Shown here in pieces: positions 32,467 to 45,609 of a DNA stretch of 64,000 nucleotides (position 1 is the first letter of the stretch; every line of letters starts with the position of its first letter). The position numbers and the translations under genes were made by a program. Source of the stretch: Nephromyces sp. MM_2019 (lineage: Eukaryota > Apicomplexa > Aconoidasida > Nephromycida); NCBI GenBank assembly GCA_015657535.1, contig JADHZB010000579.1, positions 1 to 64,000 of the forward strand, read 5' to 3'. Under the pieces are notes generated by a model that saw only the letters and a program-made list of their open reading frames with translations, did no database searches and was not told the DNA's origin.

Positions 32467-35436
32467 ATGGAGGAATCTGATAATTCAACATTATATACAC
32501 AGAGCTCGAGCTATTTTGATAGTTCGACTACATTCGATCCTACATCAACTTCACCGAAGCAAAATGATAGTCAAATATCAAAACCTATTAACAATTCAAT
32601 AAAAAGTTCACATAGAAGAATATTCCAATTTTCTTTTTCGATATTTATTTTAGCCTATGCTGTACAGTTATATCTTAACAGAGCACAATTATTTAAACCA
32701 ATTAGGCATTGGGGGTATCAAGCCTGGTGGTGGAATCTGATAAGATTCCACTCACAGATACTAGGTAAATCGGAACCTTACAACTTATTATTTTCTCCCC
32801 AAGAACTTAACACTAGTTATGATTTTATAATCATTGGTGGTGGTGCTTCTGGCTCTGTAGTTGCTTCAGGGCTTTCAGACAAAGCTGGTGAAAAAGTACT
32901 ACTTTTAGAAGCAGGTAAAATTTTAAAAGTATTTCCCTATAGAGCCTATCTTTTCTTTAGCTATTGAGCAAATGAACCTAATTAAATCAATTTTATATTC
33001 AAGGCGGGCCGCACCCAAATATATTATCTCGATATAATATTCCAGCCATAGTTAATATTAACCAAGGAACTGAGGCCGACTGGAAATACATAACCGAATC
33101 ACAAAGAAACGCTAACAAAGTACTTCAGTTAATTTAAATCAATGAAAATGACACTGTAAGTTCTAGCTCTTTCTTCAGGTTCTAAATGTTAATAAATCCA
33201 AGTGGCCCTCTGGAAAAGGGCTTGGAGGCTCGAGCCTTATTAATTTTATGCTATGGGTACGAGGTGCCCCATCAGACTATGATTCATGGGCGGCACAAGG
33301 AGCAAAAGGGTGGAGCTTTTCTGGTGCATTTTTAACGTTAATTTTATAGCCAAATGTTAAAGTATTAATCATTACTCTTTATTTTATTCAGAAATATTGC
33401 CATACTTTAAAAAGATAGAAAGAGTAATTGGGATTCCGTTCATTTTTGATAAAATTTATCGCAGCACCAATGGAAAAATTCCAATTACAAGACCTCATAA
33501 CCTCAGATCTAATGAACAAGATTTTCTATCAGCAGCTTTGGTAATTATTATAAAGTTATTGTCAGCATGAAGCTACTTGTAATGCTTTAACATAAACTCT
33601 ACTTTTAACTAACCAGGAATTAGGATATGAATATAACGATGATTACAATTCCAAAAGGTTGGCTGGTGCATCTATTTTACAGACTAATATTCTTAAAGGT
33701 GCCCGAATGACACCATTTAAAACCTATATATCGCAAGGAAAGCCTAAATTTGACACATTAGACGTACTTCCATATGCTCATGTCACTAAGATTAACTTTG
33801 ATGAAAATAACAATGTTGAAAGTGTCTCATTTGCATTTTATCCTCCAAAAAACAAGAATAAAGAAACCGAGATACATAGGGTTAGAAATATTATTGCATT
33901 TTAAGCACACTTTAATTTTACTTTTCTTTCTAAAGGTTACTGTAAATAAGGAAGTGATCCTTAGTGCAGGATGCATTAAATCACCTCAAATTTTGATGCT
34001 ATCAGGTAAATGGTAGCTATCTCAGCTAGAATGCAACCGAAAATATAAATGATCTATTTCAGGTATTGGCCCCAAGCAGGATTTAGATAAACTGAATATA
34101 AATTTGGTTGCCAATCTACCTGGCGTGGGCAAAAATCTTCAAGATCATTTAGTCAGCTTATGGCCTGCAAAGTCAAAACCAGGGACTAACCTTACAAAAC
34201 TGAACTTTCTTAACCCCATTAATCTCGTTAATTATTTATTTTATGGGTCCGGCCCTTTTGCAACATCAGGTTACACGAAAAATTTTACACATTTCCAAAC
34301 TAAGTCTTAAAGTTTGCATACATTATGACTTAAATTTAAATTTATAGGATGTGTGGTACAACTAATAACCCAAGGGTTTGACAAAAATTACAAATTTCAA
34401 CCATTTGAAATTGATCCTAGCAACAATAAATCCCAGAAGAATACATCAAATGATGAATATAACCAACCAGATTTACAAATTATACTTTATTCAGGTTTAG
34501 CAACACTATTTAAGTACTTTGCTACTGAATAACTTTCTATGTATTGGTTTTGAATAAATTTTCAAGGTGTTATTCTAGCAAGTGTTATGAGCGAAAATTT
34601 CAATCTTTCAAATAACATTAATAAGCTTTGGAGCGAAGAAGCTAACATTGATAAACTCTATGATTCCATGATTATTTTTTTACCGGTACTACTTCATCCC
34701 AGGTACTTTGAGAAGGCTTAAGTTCTTTTATAAACATCATAATTCGAAATCCTTATCTATTTTGCCCTAAAATCACAACTTAACTGTTTAAGCAAGAACT
34801 TAAGTGAATTAAACTCTTTATATCAGGTCTAGAGGTCGAATTTCACTCAGATCATCTGATCCTATGATCCCACCTGAAATCCAACCAAACTACTTGAGCC
34901 ACCCACGAGATCTTGAAATATTGGCTAAAGGTTAACAAGATATTCTTTTTGACTTATATTTAGAATTAAAATCATAGCTAATTGTTTCAGGTCTAGAAAT
35001 CTCATGGAAATTAACCCAAACATCTGCCTTTAAAAATAGCTTATCTGACCCTATAAAAATCATATGTAAGGAAGGTAATATACCTGAAATAAAAGAACTA
35101 TGTAACATGAGTGGCACTACCGGGACAGAACAATTTTTCAAAACATGGGCACAGCATTTTTCTTTAACATTATATCATCCAATAGGAACTTGTAAAATGG
35201 GTAACTCCAAAGACTTTGACGAAACCCTTGATAATGGTATTGATGACACTAGCAAGAATATAACTGAGAATGTTGTTGATGAGAATCTTCTAGTATGTGG
35301 AGGCAAATGTGTAAAAGGATTACGAATTGTTGATGCATCTATAATGCCTGATTTGCCTTCTGGAAACACTCATGCTCCAGCAATTATGATTGCTGAGAAG
35401 GCGGTAGATATAATTAAAGAATATTGGTTCAAATAG
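32467..35436 (+). CDS. GMC-family FAD oxidoreductase with N-terminal membrane helix
   Basis: Eleven exons sum to exactly 744 codons with the stop. The start is ATG 32467 ([10 protein letters not shown]). A Ser/Thr-rich head is followed by one hydrophobic helix (about 51-70, [20 protein letters not shown]). The FAD-binding Rossmann motif [16 protein letters not shown] (about 121-136) and LLLEAGGP come next, then [21 protein letters not shown] (GMC signature 1), [20 protein letters not shown] (signature 2), [12 protein letters not shown], and the catalytic end HPIGTCKMG plus [16 protein letters not shown] near the C-terminus. The family oxidises alcohols such as choline, glucose or long-chain alcohols; the substrate here cannot be read. 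It is longer than the usual 530-600 residues because of the N-terminal anchor and insertions. Exons include 32467-32914, 33004-33119, 33179-33323 and 34991-35436. Confidence 0.95.
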
Positions 35437-36095
35437 ATAATAGTAAAATACACGAGCTCAATCATTTATGGAATTCGTAATGCCCTATCTATTCATAAAT
35501 TTATAGGTAGCAACACTCTCGATAATTAAATATTAGTACTCACTCCAAATTATAGCTAGAATTAAATTAAGGTTACATATCGTATATAATATTTAAGGAC
35601 CCTAGATGATAAGGTATATATTTATAAGAAATTAAACAATATCTATCACAGGTGCTTAATAAATAGTTTTGTTATAATTTTTCCAATTATTTTGAATTTA
35701 TTCTCTAAGGCTTATTTATTATTGTCTGAATAATATTAAGCCTCAAAAACAACGTACAACTAACACATGTTAGATTATTTTCAAAGCATCAGAATGCTGA
35801 AACATAAATTAAACCTTTCAAAGTTAGCTTCAAGTTCAAATTTCAATTTATGCTTAATTTTTAGAACCAAAATTGTATTTTAAGATAATAAATAAAGAAC
35901 CAAGTTAATCGAGTTGTGAATCTGTAGTATAGATGATTTAGTGATAAAATCCTTTCTTTTATTTAGCTTATCGTGTAAACTCTTATAACTAATTTTCGTT
36001 TGTTTTTAATTGAGTCACAAAATTTTAACCTTTAAATTACATAATTAATTATTCAATAATAGAGATAAATAACACACCAATAACATAGTGCTGAA
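35437..36095. other. Intergenic, nothing recognised
   Basis: AT-rich spacer without repeats or supported frames. Confidence 0.6.
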
Positions 36096-38010
36096 ATGAA
36101 ATTAAAAATCGCTCTGATGAGTAAAGATATTTTCCTGTGGTTTTTCTTAAACGCTTTTCTTGCTGTATTATATAATTCTTCATTATTATCTCATGGGCAA
36201 GATTATGTAGCGTTCGAACCAACTAAAGGAAATTACTTCAAAAAAAGATTTTCAAATCATAGGAGTTTCTTTAACAATCCTCAGGGTATGGCTATAAAGA
36301 AAAGCCATCATAAACTCGTTGTTTTATATTTTAAATATCAAAAAATTTTACGCAGCAAATTTTAGTTATCTGAGTTAAATAAAAGTATCTAAAATCTCAA
36401 ATTTAATCTTGTAAATTAAATCGTAGATCCTAAAACATTATTTGTATAGGTGAATAATAATAGTGATTTCCTTCTTGAAATTCAATACTTAAATTGTTTT
36501 TTAAACTAGATATAATAACCAGAAACCTGCAGGCCTACAACATATCGGCAAAGTTGAATGTTTCGGAGCAGTTAGGAAATATTACATCATTATTTCAACT
36601 AGTTAAAGATGTTACACCTCCAGTGAATAGCACACCGGGAATAAACAATTTATTATACCCACTTCAATATGGTATACCTGAGGATGTAAAATTACAGCTG
36701 GTAGAAAAGACTCCAAATGGAACCATAGGAGCACTAAATAATGAATTATGGAGGGTAATAAATAATACTTTTACAGAAATGAAAAACAAGTCTCGAGATT
36801 GGGAAAATGACTTACCACCAGGTGATGAGATAGATATTTTATACCTTTACTTTAATCTCAAACATTATGCCGGTATATATACTTAATAACTAGCATTTAA
36901 GGAGCACTTGAATAACACCAATCAAACAATAAGAATTTATAATGACTACGCGAATTGGCTTTACAATTTCCCGTTCAGGTCTATAGATACACTTATTTCG
37001 GTAATAATACTATTAGTACCAGTCATAACTAATTGAAAAAACCCATTAAGAGCTAGAAAAACTGTTGTATTGGGTTTCTCAGATAGATAACACTCTTTAT
37101 GCTCCATTTGGGCTCTATAGGCAGAACTGGACTGACTTGAGAAATCAATACCTAACTACGTACATGAGGATGAAGAGAGCACAATTAGAGCCGATTCGGA
37201 ATGCATCTAGAACTATTTCTGAGGTTTGTCACTGCTAGTAAAAACAATTGAGCTGTGAGAATAGTTTTTTTCATTTTCTCAGAACTTGGATTATATGGTC
37301 GACAGAAAGAATGTGTTTTTTACTACATACCTCCAACCCGTTACTAATTTGGTCCTTTTAGCACGTGAGGGAGTAAAACTCATAACAGACTTTTCATCAA
37401 CAGGATTAATAAGTCTTCAAGTTTGTATATTGAATCCTGTGTGTTGCTTAAACCCGGAACTTTGCTCACCTCAACAAATAGAGCCTATTTATTAAAAAGA
37501 AATTGAGACCTTTTTCAAAAGATACTAAATTATTTCTACTAGTTGTTTAAGTATTTTAGAACTTTCAGCTAAACTTGTATAGTAATTACTTATTATCCAA
37601 AATTTCTAATTTTTCATTAAGCATAAGTCTTAACAACAATAGCTGCTCGGATAAAAACTGCAGCAAACTCATCATCATACAACTTACATTCAAGTGAAGA
37701 GGATTCTAACTATTTTAAATCCTATGTAGTTGACTAGAATTAATTTGTTAAGAGCTGTTTAAGTATAACTTAGTATTATATGTTAGGAACATATATTGGA
37801 ATTCTATGATCAAAAGGTTAAGCATGTGAATAATGCAGATAGTGCAAAGGATTCTATAACTTTTTGGAAAGCTATTTCAACACAATTCCCGACCTTAGTT
37901 ATTCCGAATTATATTCAAGTTTGTTTACGGTGACTTTAATAGCATTAAAGTTTAACTTACAGCTTATCCTCAACATAAGTAGCTTATATTTTATGTTCCT
38001 CTGTTTTTAA
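36096..38010 (+). CDS. Secreted glycoprotein of unknown family, alternative C-termini possible
   Basis: Eight exons (36096-36285, 36510-36872, 36894-37000, 37053-37223, 37283-37424, 37628-37725, 37787-37918, 37963-38010) sum to exactly 417 codons with the stop. The N-terminus has a signal-like stretch (FLWFFLNAFLAVLYNSSLL). The body has many N-x-S/T sites (NISAKLNVSEQLGNITS, NNTFTEM, HLNNTNQT, NASRTISE), consistent with a secreted or surface protein, and no domain I recognise. The last exon, after TTACAG, ends in a hydrophobic tail (LILNISSLYFMFLCF) that could be a membrane or GPI-type signal. If the intron at 37425 is kept, the frame runs to a stop at 37495 with a cysteine cluster (VCILNPVCCLNPELCSP). 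Confidence 0.75.
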
Positions 38011-38490
38011 ATACCATTAAATGTAATAATTAGACTGGAATCTCCTATATCTATAGCTAAGCTTCGAGCTTTATGGAAAGTTAAGTCATTAAGGAAAATG
38101 TGCTTGCTGATTCGTGTTTTATTAACTAGAAATTTTTATCAGCAAAAGTTTCTTTTTGAGCTAGCTAAGCTTTAACACATTGAAAATTATAATATCTGTT
38201 ATTATTTCTAGAGTTGGAAAGTGTGTTATAGCTAATTTCTGCTTTAATTTTTGTAAACTTGCAGCCATAGCTAAAAGAATAATAACTTATCGAATTTAGT
38301 TATTTAGATTGGATAAGGCTTAATGTGTTGATCATGATGCTTATAAGAAATTTAGTTGCCCCACTAATTCACTTTACTCGAAATAAATTACAATAGTTTT
38401 GAGTAAATAAATATCTGGGATTTTATGACTAAATTTCGTCAAAGAACAAATTCATAGTTATTCAATCTCAATTAATTTAGTAAAAATAAA
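38011..38490. other. Intergenic, nothing recognised
   Basis: AT-rich spacer without a supported frame. Confidence 0.6.
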
Positions 38491-39119
38491 ATGAATTATA
38501 GGAACCACTCAATTAGGGCAGCTGATGAGAGTAAATTTGCTCACACAAAGTTTGAATCACTGAAGCCTTGTAACACGCTGAGCAGATATGAACTAAAAAC
38601 TGACTTTTATCCCAAGCCTTATACTTATTCTTGGATCCGTTCATATGACAACATTTCCAAAACTTTTCTAAGTACCTTACAATTAGAGCATATTTATCAC
38701 GAAAGAGCACCAAGTTATGTACCACAAGTTTTTCAAGAAAATAAACCAGGTATAATGTAATCTGACTAGAATACCTCCTAATAAGCGAGATTCGAAGACT
38801 TCAAAATTAATTCAAAAAATTCAGACCCCGAAGCATTGTTTTTCAAGCCTACAACCCTAAACAAAAAAATTTAAGCATGAGATACGACACTTGAAATATA
38901 AAGTTAGCTGGTTTGTTATATTCGGTAGATCCCTTAGTAGAATAAGTAAGTTTCAAGCTAATACTTATAGTTTAATCGAGAATTTCATTTCTTATATTTC
39001 AATTTTATTGGGTAGACTGGATTAATAAAAATCGAAAAATAGATGAGAAATCTCCTAGTAATAATATGATTATAGAAATAGAAAGAGCCTGGTTCCAGCT
39101 AGATTTAATTAACAATTAG
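38491..39119 (+). CDS. Small conserved-looking protein of unknown family, 120 residues
   Basis: Two exons (38491-38749 and 39016-39119) join in phase to 121 codons with the stop. The start is MNYRNHSIRA. The body is Tyr/Lys/Ser-rich (YPKPYTYSWIRSYDNIS, HIYHERAPSYVPQVF), with no signal peptide or membrane helix, and ends IEIERAWFQLDLINN. An alternative exon after ATTCAG (about 38822) has the same phase and ends DPEALFFKPTTLNKKI then stop. No known domain. Confidence 0.6.
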
Positions 39120-39246
39120 ATTATCACTAATAAACTTATTTTAATGAAAAGATCTTAGATATTATGATGATATTGCCTGAATTAAATTTTTGAAATCAAA
39201 CAACTAACCCAAGAATACAAAGCAATCGTTAGCTTCAATACCGAAA

Positions 39247-41241
39247 ATGAATAATAAAACTTCTAGGAAAGTAAACCTAATAAAACCCAGCCAATCATTA
39301 AGAGATATAGCTGGTAACACCGCTACAGATAAAGAACAAAAGAGTCACATCATCAGCCCTCATAGGGGTGCAATTAAGCCCAAAAAGGTTGTCACTAGTA
39401 CCAAAGCTCCTAAAATCTCTGAAACTGGAGTTACTTTAAAGAAAAAAAAAAAGCATAAAACTGAATTAGGATTCAATTTGACAAGGGTAGAGTTGAATCC
39501 TGACCTAAATTTGCAGCCTGATATTTGCTGGCCGTATTTAAGAAACATTATTAAGGAAAACATTGCCATATATGAGAATCTAAATTCTAGTTTCTTTGAG
39601 TTAAAAACAATTTTAAATTATGCTAGAAGTAAATATCTAGAGCTCAAACCTGCTGTGTTGCCTTTAATGTTTACATATGATAGAACTAAAATAAAGAGCA
39701 GAACTGATACGAAAGATGGAGCAAAGTTCGTTTCAGTGCTTAGTAAAAATGATTTAAGCAAGCCTGGAACATACTTGAGGCCTACAGAGGTATTGGATGA
39801 AGGTAAGTTATTATTATTCAATTTGCAAATAGTTTTTAATGAGTAGATTTTCTCCTTTAGCAACTAGTGTTTTAATTAAGGAGAGGTTTGATGATCTTAG
39901 AGAAACAATGAAATTAAAAAAACCATTATCTAGGGTTAGCAAGTTTTTAAGTTCACATTCAATCACTATTAAGGAAGAAATCGAGGAATTATTAAATTCG
40001 ATTTATGGAGAAGAATTATTGGGGGAGAGTCACAAAAAACCGCCAACAGAGAGTGAAAATTACCCTTATAAGATTCTGGCAATTTTTGCAAAGCAAAAAT
40101 CCAGCTCCCCATATATCACAAAGCACAAGTTGAAAATATACGAGACATTGTGTGATAAAGGTTGCACACATGGCAGTGAAAATTTTGAGTAAGAAACTTA
40201 TTATTCGCCAAAAGTAACTTTCAAAATCCTTGTAATTTTTATAGTGAAAACGCAGGCTTGAATACCGATTCTGAGTATAGTGAAGAGTTTGAAACTTCTA
40301 TGCTCGGGTTTTTATCGAGTAGAAATGTAACCATTCATATTGACGAAGCAGCAAGTGAGCCTGTGAATATACTAAAATTTAAGCTTTTTCCTTTGATTTA
40401 AAACATTACACTTATTTCAGATGAAAACAAAACAAAAATAGAATGTAAGCCTATCAAGCCTTGCTTAAATAAGGAGATGCCACAAACAAATACAAGTAAT
40501 TCGTGGTGTTTGATAAATTCTTATGATGGGCCATATTGGGAATACCTTGGCTCAAATCTATCTAGGTTACAGGTAGATTGTTTTACCTATATGATCATTT
40601 ACCAAGAATTGAGAAAAAATTAAAACTTTGATTCTGATTTTTAGATGGAAAATATATGGAAAAACGTCAAGAAACCCTTAAACCCTAATCTGAATGAAGA
40701 AGATATTACAACTGGAGATCCTAAACTAAAAAGGCAAACCATTTCTAGGTTGTATACAAAAGGAACGCTCGAGAATGAATATTTTACTCTCAACATTGAC
40801 CCATCAATATTTGATACCCCAGTTGAGATAAAAAAAGGTCTTAAATTACCCGAGCCCATACAAGTAAAACCGCTAGATATTAAATCTAGAGATGCAAAGA
40901 TAAAAAAATCCGTCACATTGAACGAAAACACGGCTAGCAAGAGGTGGAGCAAGATGCTTTCAAAAGTCAAAGTGCCATTGAAACTAAATAAATTCGAATC
41001 AAGTTTTAATGCAAGCAAGAGTTTAGAGAATAGCAAAAATTCCAAGTCTTTTGGGGAATCGAAATATATCAGTAAAATGGAAACAAATTTGAAATCTATG
41101 TACAAAGCAACATCAGCTATTGAGCAAACAAAGCAAGAGAAAATTTTGGGCTTACTATCGAAATCTATGACAATTGGAAAAGTCAAGTCTAAATTACTAG
41201 ATGCTATTCATAAGGAGTCGATAAAAGATGAAAAGTGTTAA
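39247..41241 (+). CDS. Lys/Ser-rich protein of unknown family, 580 residues
   Basis: Five exons (39247-39802, 39861-40188, 40245-40354, 40421-40572, 40645-41241) sum to exactly 581 codons with the stop. The protein is hydrophilic and basic, with a lysine run that looks like a nuclear signal (TLKKKKKHKTEL, about residues 63-74). A middle part (RNIIKENIAIYENLNSSFF, LKPAVLPLMFTYDRTK) looks folded; the C-terminal third is Lys/Ser-rich and probably disordered. No signal peptide, membrane segment or catalytic motif. A nuclear or cytoskeletal role is a guess. Confidence 0.75.
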
Positions 41242-42092
41242 CTTAAGAATGTTTCATAAAAAGTTGAAATGAAAAACCTATTTACAATCATCATTTATAA
41301 TGTTTTATAATTTTCTCTGGAACTCATATTTAGCTTACATTTATGCCTGGAATAATTTAAAAACAGTTAATGGTAATTTTATTTTTGAGGTCCTTGGGTA
41401 TTGACATAACTGTAATTATTTCTGCTTTAAAAAGTAAAATTATCTATTTTGAGAATTAACTAAAATTCTGTACTAAAAGTTAAGAAGTTATATCATGCAT
41501 TTTGATTCTTTCTGTTGTTAAAACCAGTAATTAGCTATAGTGGTAGATTTAATAAATAATATCTAAGATAATATTGTCTTTCGAAACACTATTTTAAACA
41601 GTTTTAAGTGGTTTTGATGGCTTATGATGTTTGCTTGTTTTCAATATTAGTGATTGCTTAGTATTTATATATATTTTATGTTTAATAAATCTTATTTCAA
41701 AGTTGATGTTAAACTTTTATAAGCAAAAGAAAATAAAAATAAATAAATAAAATCCCCGAGTTTTTTTAGGGTTTAACAAAATTTTCGAGTTTTTGTTAGA
41801 GGTTATATGATATAAAGCCTACTACTTATACTACTTTAGAATAAACTAACTAGACTTTACTATTGACATGACTCTTTTAAAGTTTCTGTTTATAAAATGA
41901 TCTTAGTTCCCATACCTTTTAATAATAAAAAATTTAGATATGCCAAGTGAAAATAATTTATCTCATTAATCACTAAATACATATGCCAAAAAAGCATATG
42001 CCTTTGTTGAGATTGGTATTTGATAAAGGTTCCTTGTTGATTGATCGAGGCTGGATAAAAATACATCAACATAAGTGGATAGCTATGCGAAT
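41242..42092. other. Spacer between convergent genes
   Basis: AT-rich. At 41890-42055 on the minus strand a possible extra exon (after TTTTATCCAG) is open in all three frames. It could extend the subtilase gene if the last AAG/GTAATA is used as a donor, but the in-frame stop at 42093 makes that unnecessary. Confidence 0.5.
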
Positions 42093-45000
42093 TTAAGTTA
42101 TTACCTTTATCAAATCAATATATTCCATTTTTTGAAATGGCATAATACCATCTCGTATACAAAGATCTGTTTCTCTATCTTTGCTATAACCAGGTAAGCA
42201 TTCACATCTTCTGGTATTGAACCAAAATGACTTATGCAACTTGCAGAAACTATTTGGCGGGCATTCCTCATTTTCGAAACAATCAGCTTTTGTGTACGAA
42301 TCTATTAAATTAGTTACGAGAAAATATTTAAAATTATTTAAAATTTTAAAAACTTTACTAACTATATGCTGTGCATTTATTATAAGTTTCATTGTCAGTA
42401 ACCCAATAATATCCATCTGGGCAAACACATTCATAAGTCCCAGCAAAATTGCGACACCAAGCATCTGATGGACACCTAGTATCATCCTCACATTCATCCA
42501 AATCTGGAAATATGTAAGTTAGAAATGAAGCTATTATTTAGATGGATTATTAGCTTGGAACCTTCACAGTTTTCATCTACCCTCTTGAATCCCTGATTGC
42601 ACCTGCACTCAAAAGAGCCTATTTCATTGTAACAGGTCGAGACATCCCCACATGGATTGTATTTGCACTCATCTATATCTGTTCTTAAAGCAAATTAAAA
42701 CTTATAAAGATAATATTGCTAGTATCAAGATTATACCTTCACAGGTTACACCATCTCCCTCAAAGCCATCTTTGCAAGTACATACATTACTATTGCTATA
42801 AAAAATAAAAGTACAGTATTCAATTATATAAAACATGGAAAACTGCGAATAAAAACTTACCTTCCTTTCTGGCATGTAGATCTAGTTTCATCACAATCAC
42901 TATTTTCTGAGCAAGTATTTATGGTTTGATGAGGGAGAATAGATGTAGCCGAAGTCATAGTATCAAAACCAAATGCCCGTTCTAAATCAAGTACCCCCTC
43001 TGTCCTTGTTAAACCTATTATTTTTTTTATATATTAAAAATATTAAGTTTTTTTTTATCAAGGATTTAGGAATTATAACCTTTCAAATATGTACAAGGTT
43101 TTTGATTTTCTAAAATAGTTGAAATGACTTGTCTATATGTTAAATATGGATAGTTAGACCATATCATTGCCGCTGCACCAGTTACAAAAGGTACTGCAAA
43201 GGAAGTACCATCAACATACTTGTAGCCTAATAAATATAATTATTTTAGTATCAATTAAATGTAGCTTTGTTAATTTATTTAGATTAATACCAGGGCCTAG
43301 GAAAGTTGAGTAAATCTTTTCTCCAGGAGCTGCTATATCTACAGATTTTTTACCATAACTTGAAAAGTTAGCCAATCTTCCACTTCTAGTTATAGCAGCT
43401 ACCGATATTACATTGTCCATCTTATACGAAGCCGGATAAACTGGATTCCTATGTTGTGATATTCGGAAGATGAGAGAAACAAGTAATAATAAATATTTAC
43501 TTAATAAAATTTGAGTCAAATTTCACCTATCATTGTCATTATTTCCCTTATAATTTCCAGCTGCAGCAACAAATATCATCCCTTGTTTCTGTGCGCGTTT
43601 TACAGCTTCCTCCAGACCATCGAAGTTACTTCCTCTTCCTCCATAACTATTACTTGATAATTTGACACCTTTCTCAAGAGCATATTCCACTGCCTGTGGT
43701 TTGATAAAATTAGTTAATTCAATCTCAAAGTAAAATAATCGAGATATAGGTGACATTAATTCTAATCCATTCTTGAATTCATAAGTCATAGCCCCCAATT
43801 TGAACTTATAATTAAAAATGACCTGCAAATATTCATTCCACTTACTCTTATGAATCCAGAAACTGAGCCTTTAATCTGATGATTTAAGGCTTTTAAAATC
43901 ATAAGTTCACAATTCCAGCACATCCCAGCAACTCCGATACCATTATTAGTCTGAGCAGCTAATATACCAGCAGAAGCTGTACCATGTCCATTATCATCCA
44001 TAGGATTAGTGTCACTATTAACAAAGTCCTGAAAAAGAAGTATTCATTTTTTACAAATTGTGAAATGGTAAAACTTGAGCTAACCCATCCATAACAGTCA
44101 TCTATATAACCATTGCCATCATCGTCAATTCCATTATTGCATATCTCAGCAGTATTTCTCCAAAGACTTCGTTTTAAATCTGGATGATTAAAGTCGACTC
44201 CACTATCAATCAATGCTATTGTAAACTTTTCTGAGTCCCTGATTGCTGTCAATTATTCAATTTAGATATGTATAATGTGGCAAAAATTATTTATTGAAAG
44301 TGCTATAGCCCTACTTGATGAATGCTTCCATACAGGTTGGATTTCAATACCCCATTCTGAGTCACCGCTGTCTATAAACGCCCACTGTTTATTGAACCCA
44401 GAGTCATTTGGATTCACATTTGATATCAACTGTCTAACAAAAGTGTTTTCTTTACTAAATTCATCTTGCACTCCATTTTCTGAAACATCTAATTCGATTT
44501 CATTATTTTTTAATTCATTAAGGTTATCATATTCTAAATAATTTTTCTTTGTATCGTCATCAATATAAAATCTTGGATCAGTGTCTTCAATAATATGATC
44601 TTCATATATTTTATTAATGATATGAGAATAATTCCCTAGCAGTTTCCTAAACGATCCAATAGAAAATTGCTCAGGCACTTCTATAACCTCCATGCCTAAG
44701 TTGCGTAGATAAATTGAATTCATTGGGAAATTCAATTTTAAGGATTGCCATAAGTTTCGAAATAATTTTGTTCTCTCTATAAGGGTCTCCATCATTCTGT
44801 TGGGAGAAAAATTTTTATATGAGACTATGATAACCTTCGTAGGATTAAACTTCAGTGCATCTGATGATTTTATCATTTTAGATAGATCTAAGTCTTGGCT
44901 ATAAAGCTTTAATAACTTTGAAATCTCATTATTAACTTCTTGCACGGGATGGGTTTTATTCATTAAACTTATCACCATCTCCAACAATTGATCATTATGC

Positions 45001-45609
45001 ATTCTTGGAAAAATTTTCCCATACAGAAAGGAAGTTCTTGTAGAAGGATTTCCCGATGTAACTGTTGATGAAAATTGAGTAATTCAGGATAATTTGTTAA
45101 GGTTTTTATTTCCAAAATAATTCATACCTGTAAAATTTGAATTAGATTCTTTTTCGATTGAATAATTAACATCTCTAGCAGTCTGAATTAAAGGGATCAT
45201 GTGATGAGCTATTTAGCATGATACATAATTAGTATTTAGAAACATTTATTGAAATAATTGAACTTTGAATGAAATTTGCATAGAATGTTGCTAAGTTACG
45301 TATATATGATCTTAAGACATGTAGTTTTGTTTTCGCTTGGTAAATCGAAAATCATTTAGACTCGATAAATCAAACCTGGTATTCCGTATTGAATATACTG
45401 TTGTTTGGGAAGTTGAATAATTGATTTGCAAAAAGTAGTCTAAAATTGTTCAAAGTTGTAGATGTTGAGCATTGTAATGGCCTTATGGAAGATGTCAATA
45501 AAAATATAAATATAAATAGGAAATTAAGAGTTTTTGACCTAAAAGTGTAACTTAAACAATTATAACCCCTCCATTTAAATTGATGATCAAATGGGTCCAA
45601 TTTATCCAT
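42093..45609 (-). CDS. Subtilisin-like serine protease with C-terminal EGF-like modules
   Basis: Thirteen exons sum to exactly 844 codons with the stop. The start is MDKLDPFDHQ at 45609. A hydrophobic segment (LNFLFIFIFLLTSS, about 28-41) suggests signal-directed secretion. A long prodomain region precedes the S8 domain, whose catalytic set is complete: Asp in IALIDSGVDFNHPDL (about 359), His in DDNGHGTASAGIL (about 414), oxyanion Asn in VAAAGNYKG (about 507) and Ser in DGTSFAVPFVTG (about 577). The run NNGIDDDGNGYIDDCYGW before the His is typical of apicomplexan SUB1-like enzymes. After about residue 620 come cysteine-rich EGF-like units, two with calcium-type openings (DIDECKYNPCG and DLDECEDDTRC), ending CECLPGYSKDRETDLC. 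It probably acts on the cell surface or in secretory organelles. The EGF tail is the odd part. Confidence 0.93.

Noticed and set aside
39360..41186. Minus-strand frames of 69-181 codons opposite the 39.2-kb gene (also 61920-62198 and 44275-44541)
   Set aside because: They are shadows of well-supported genes on the other strand, with no splice signals or domains of their own.
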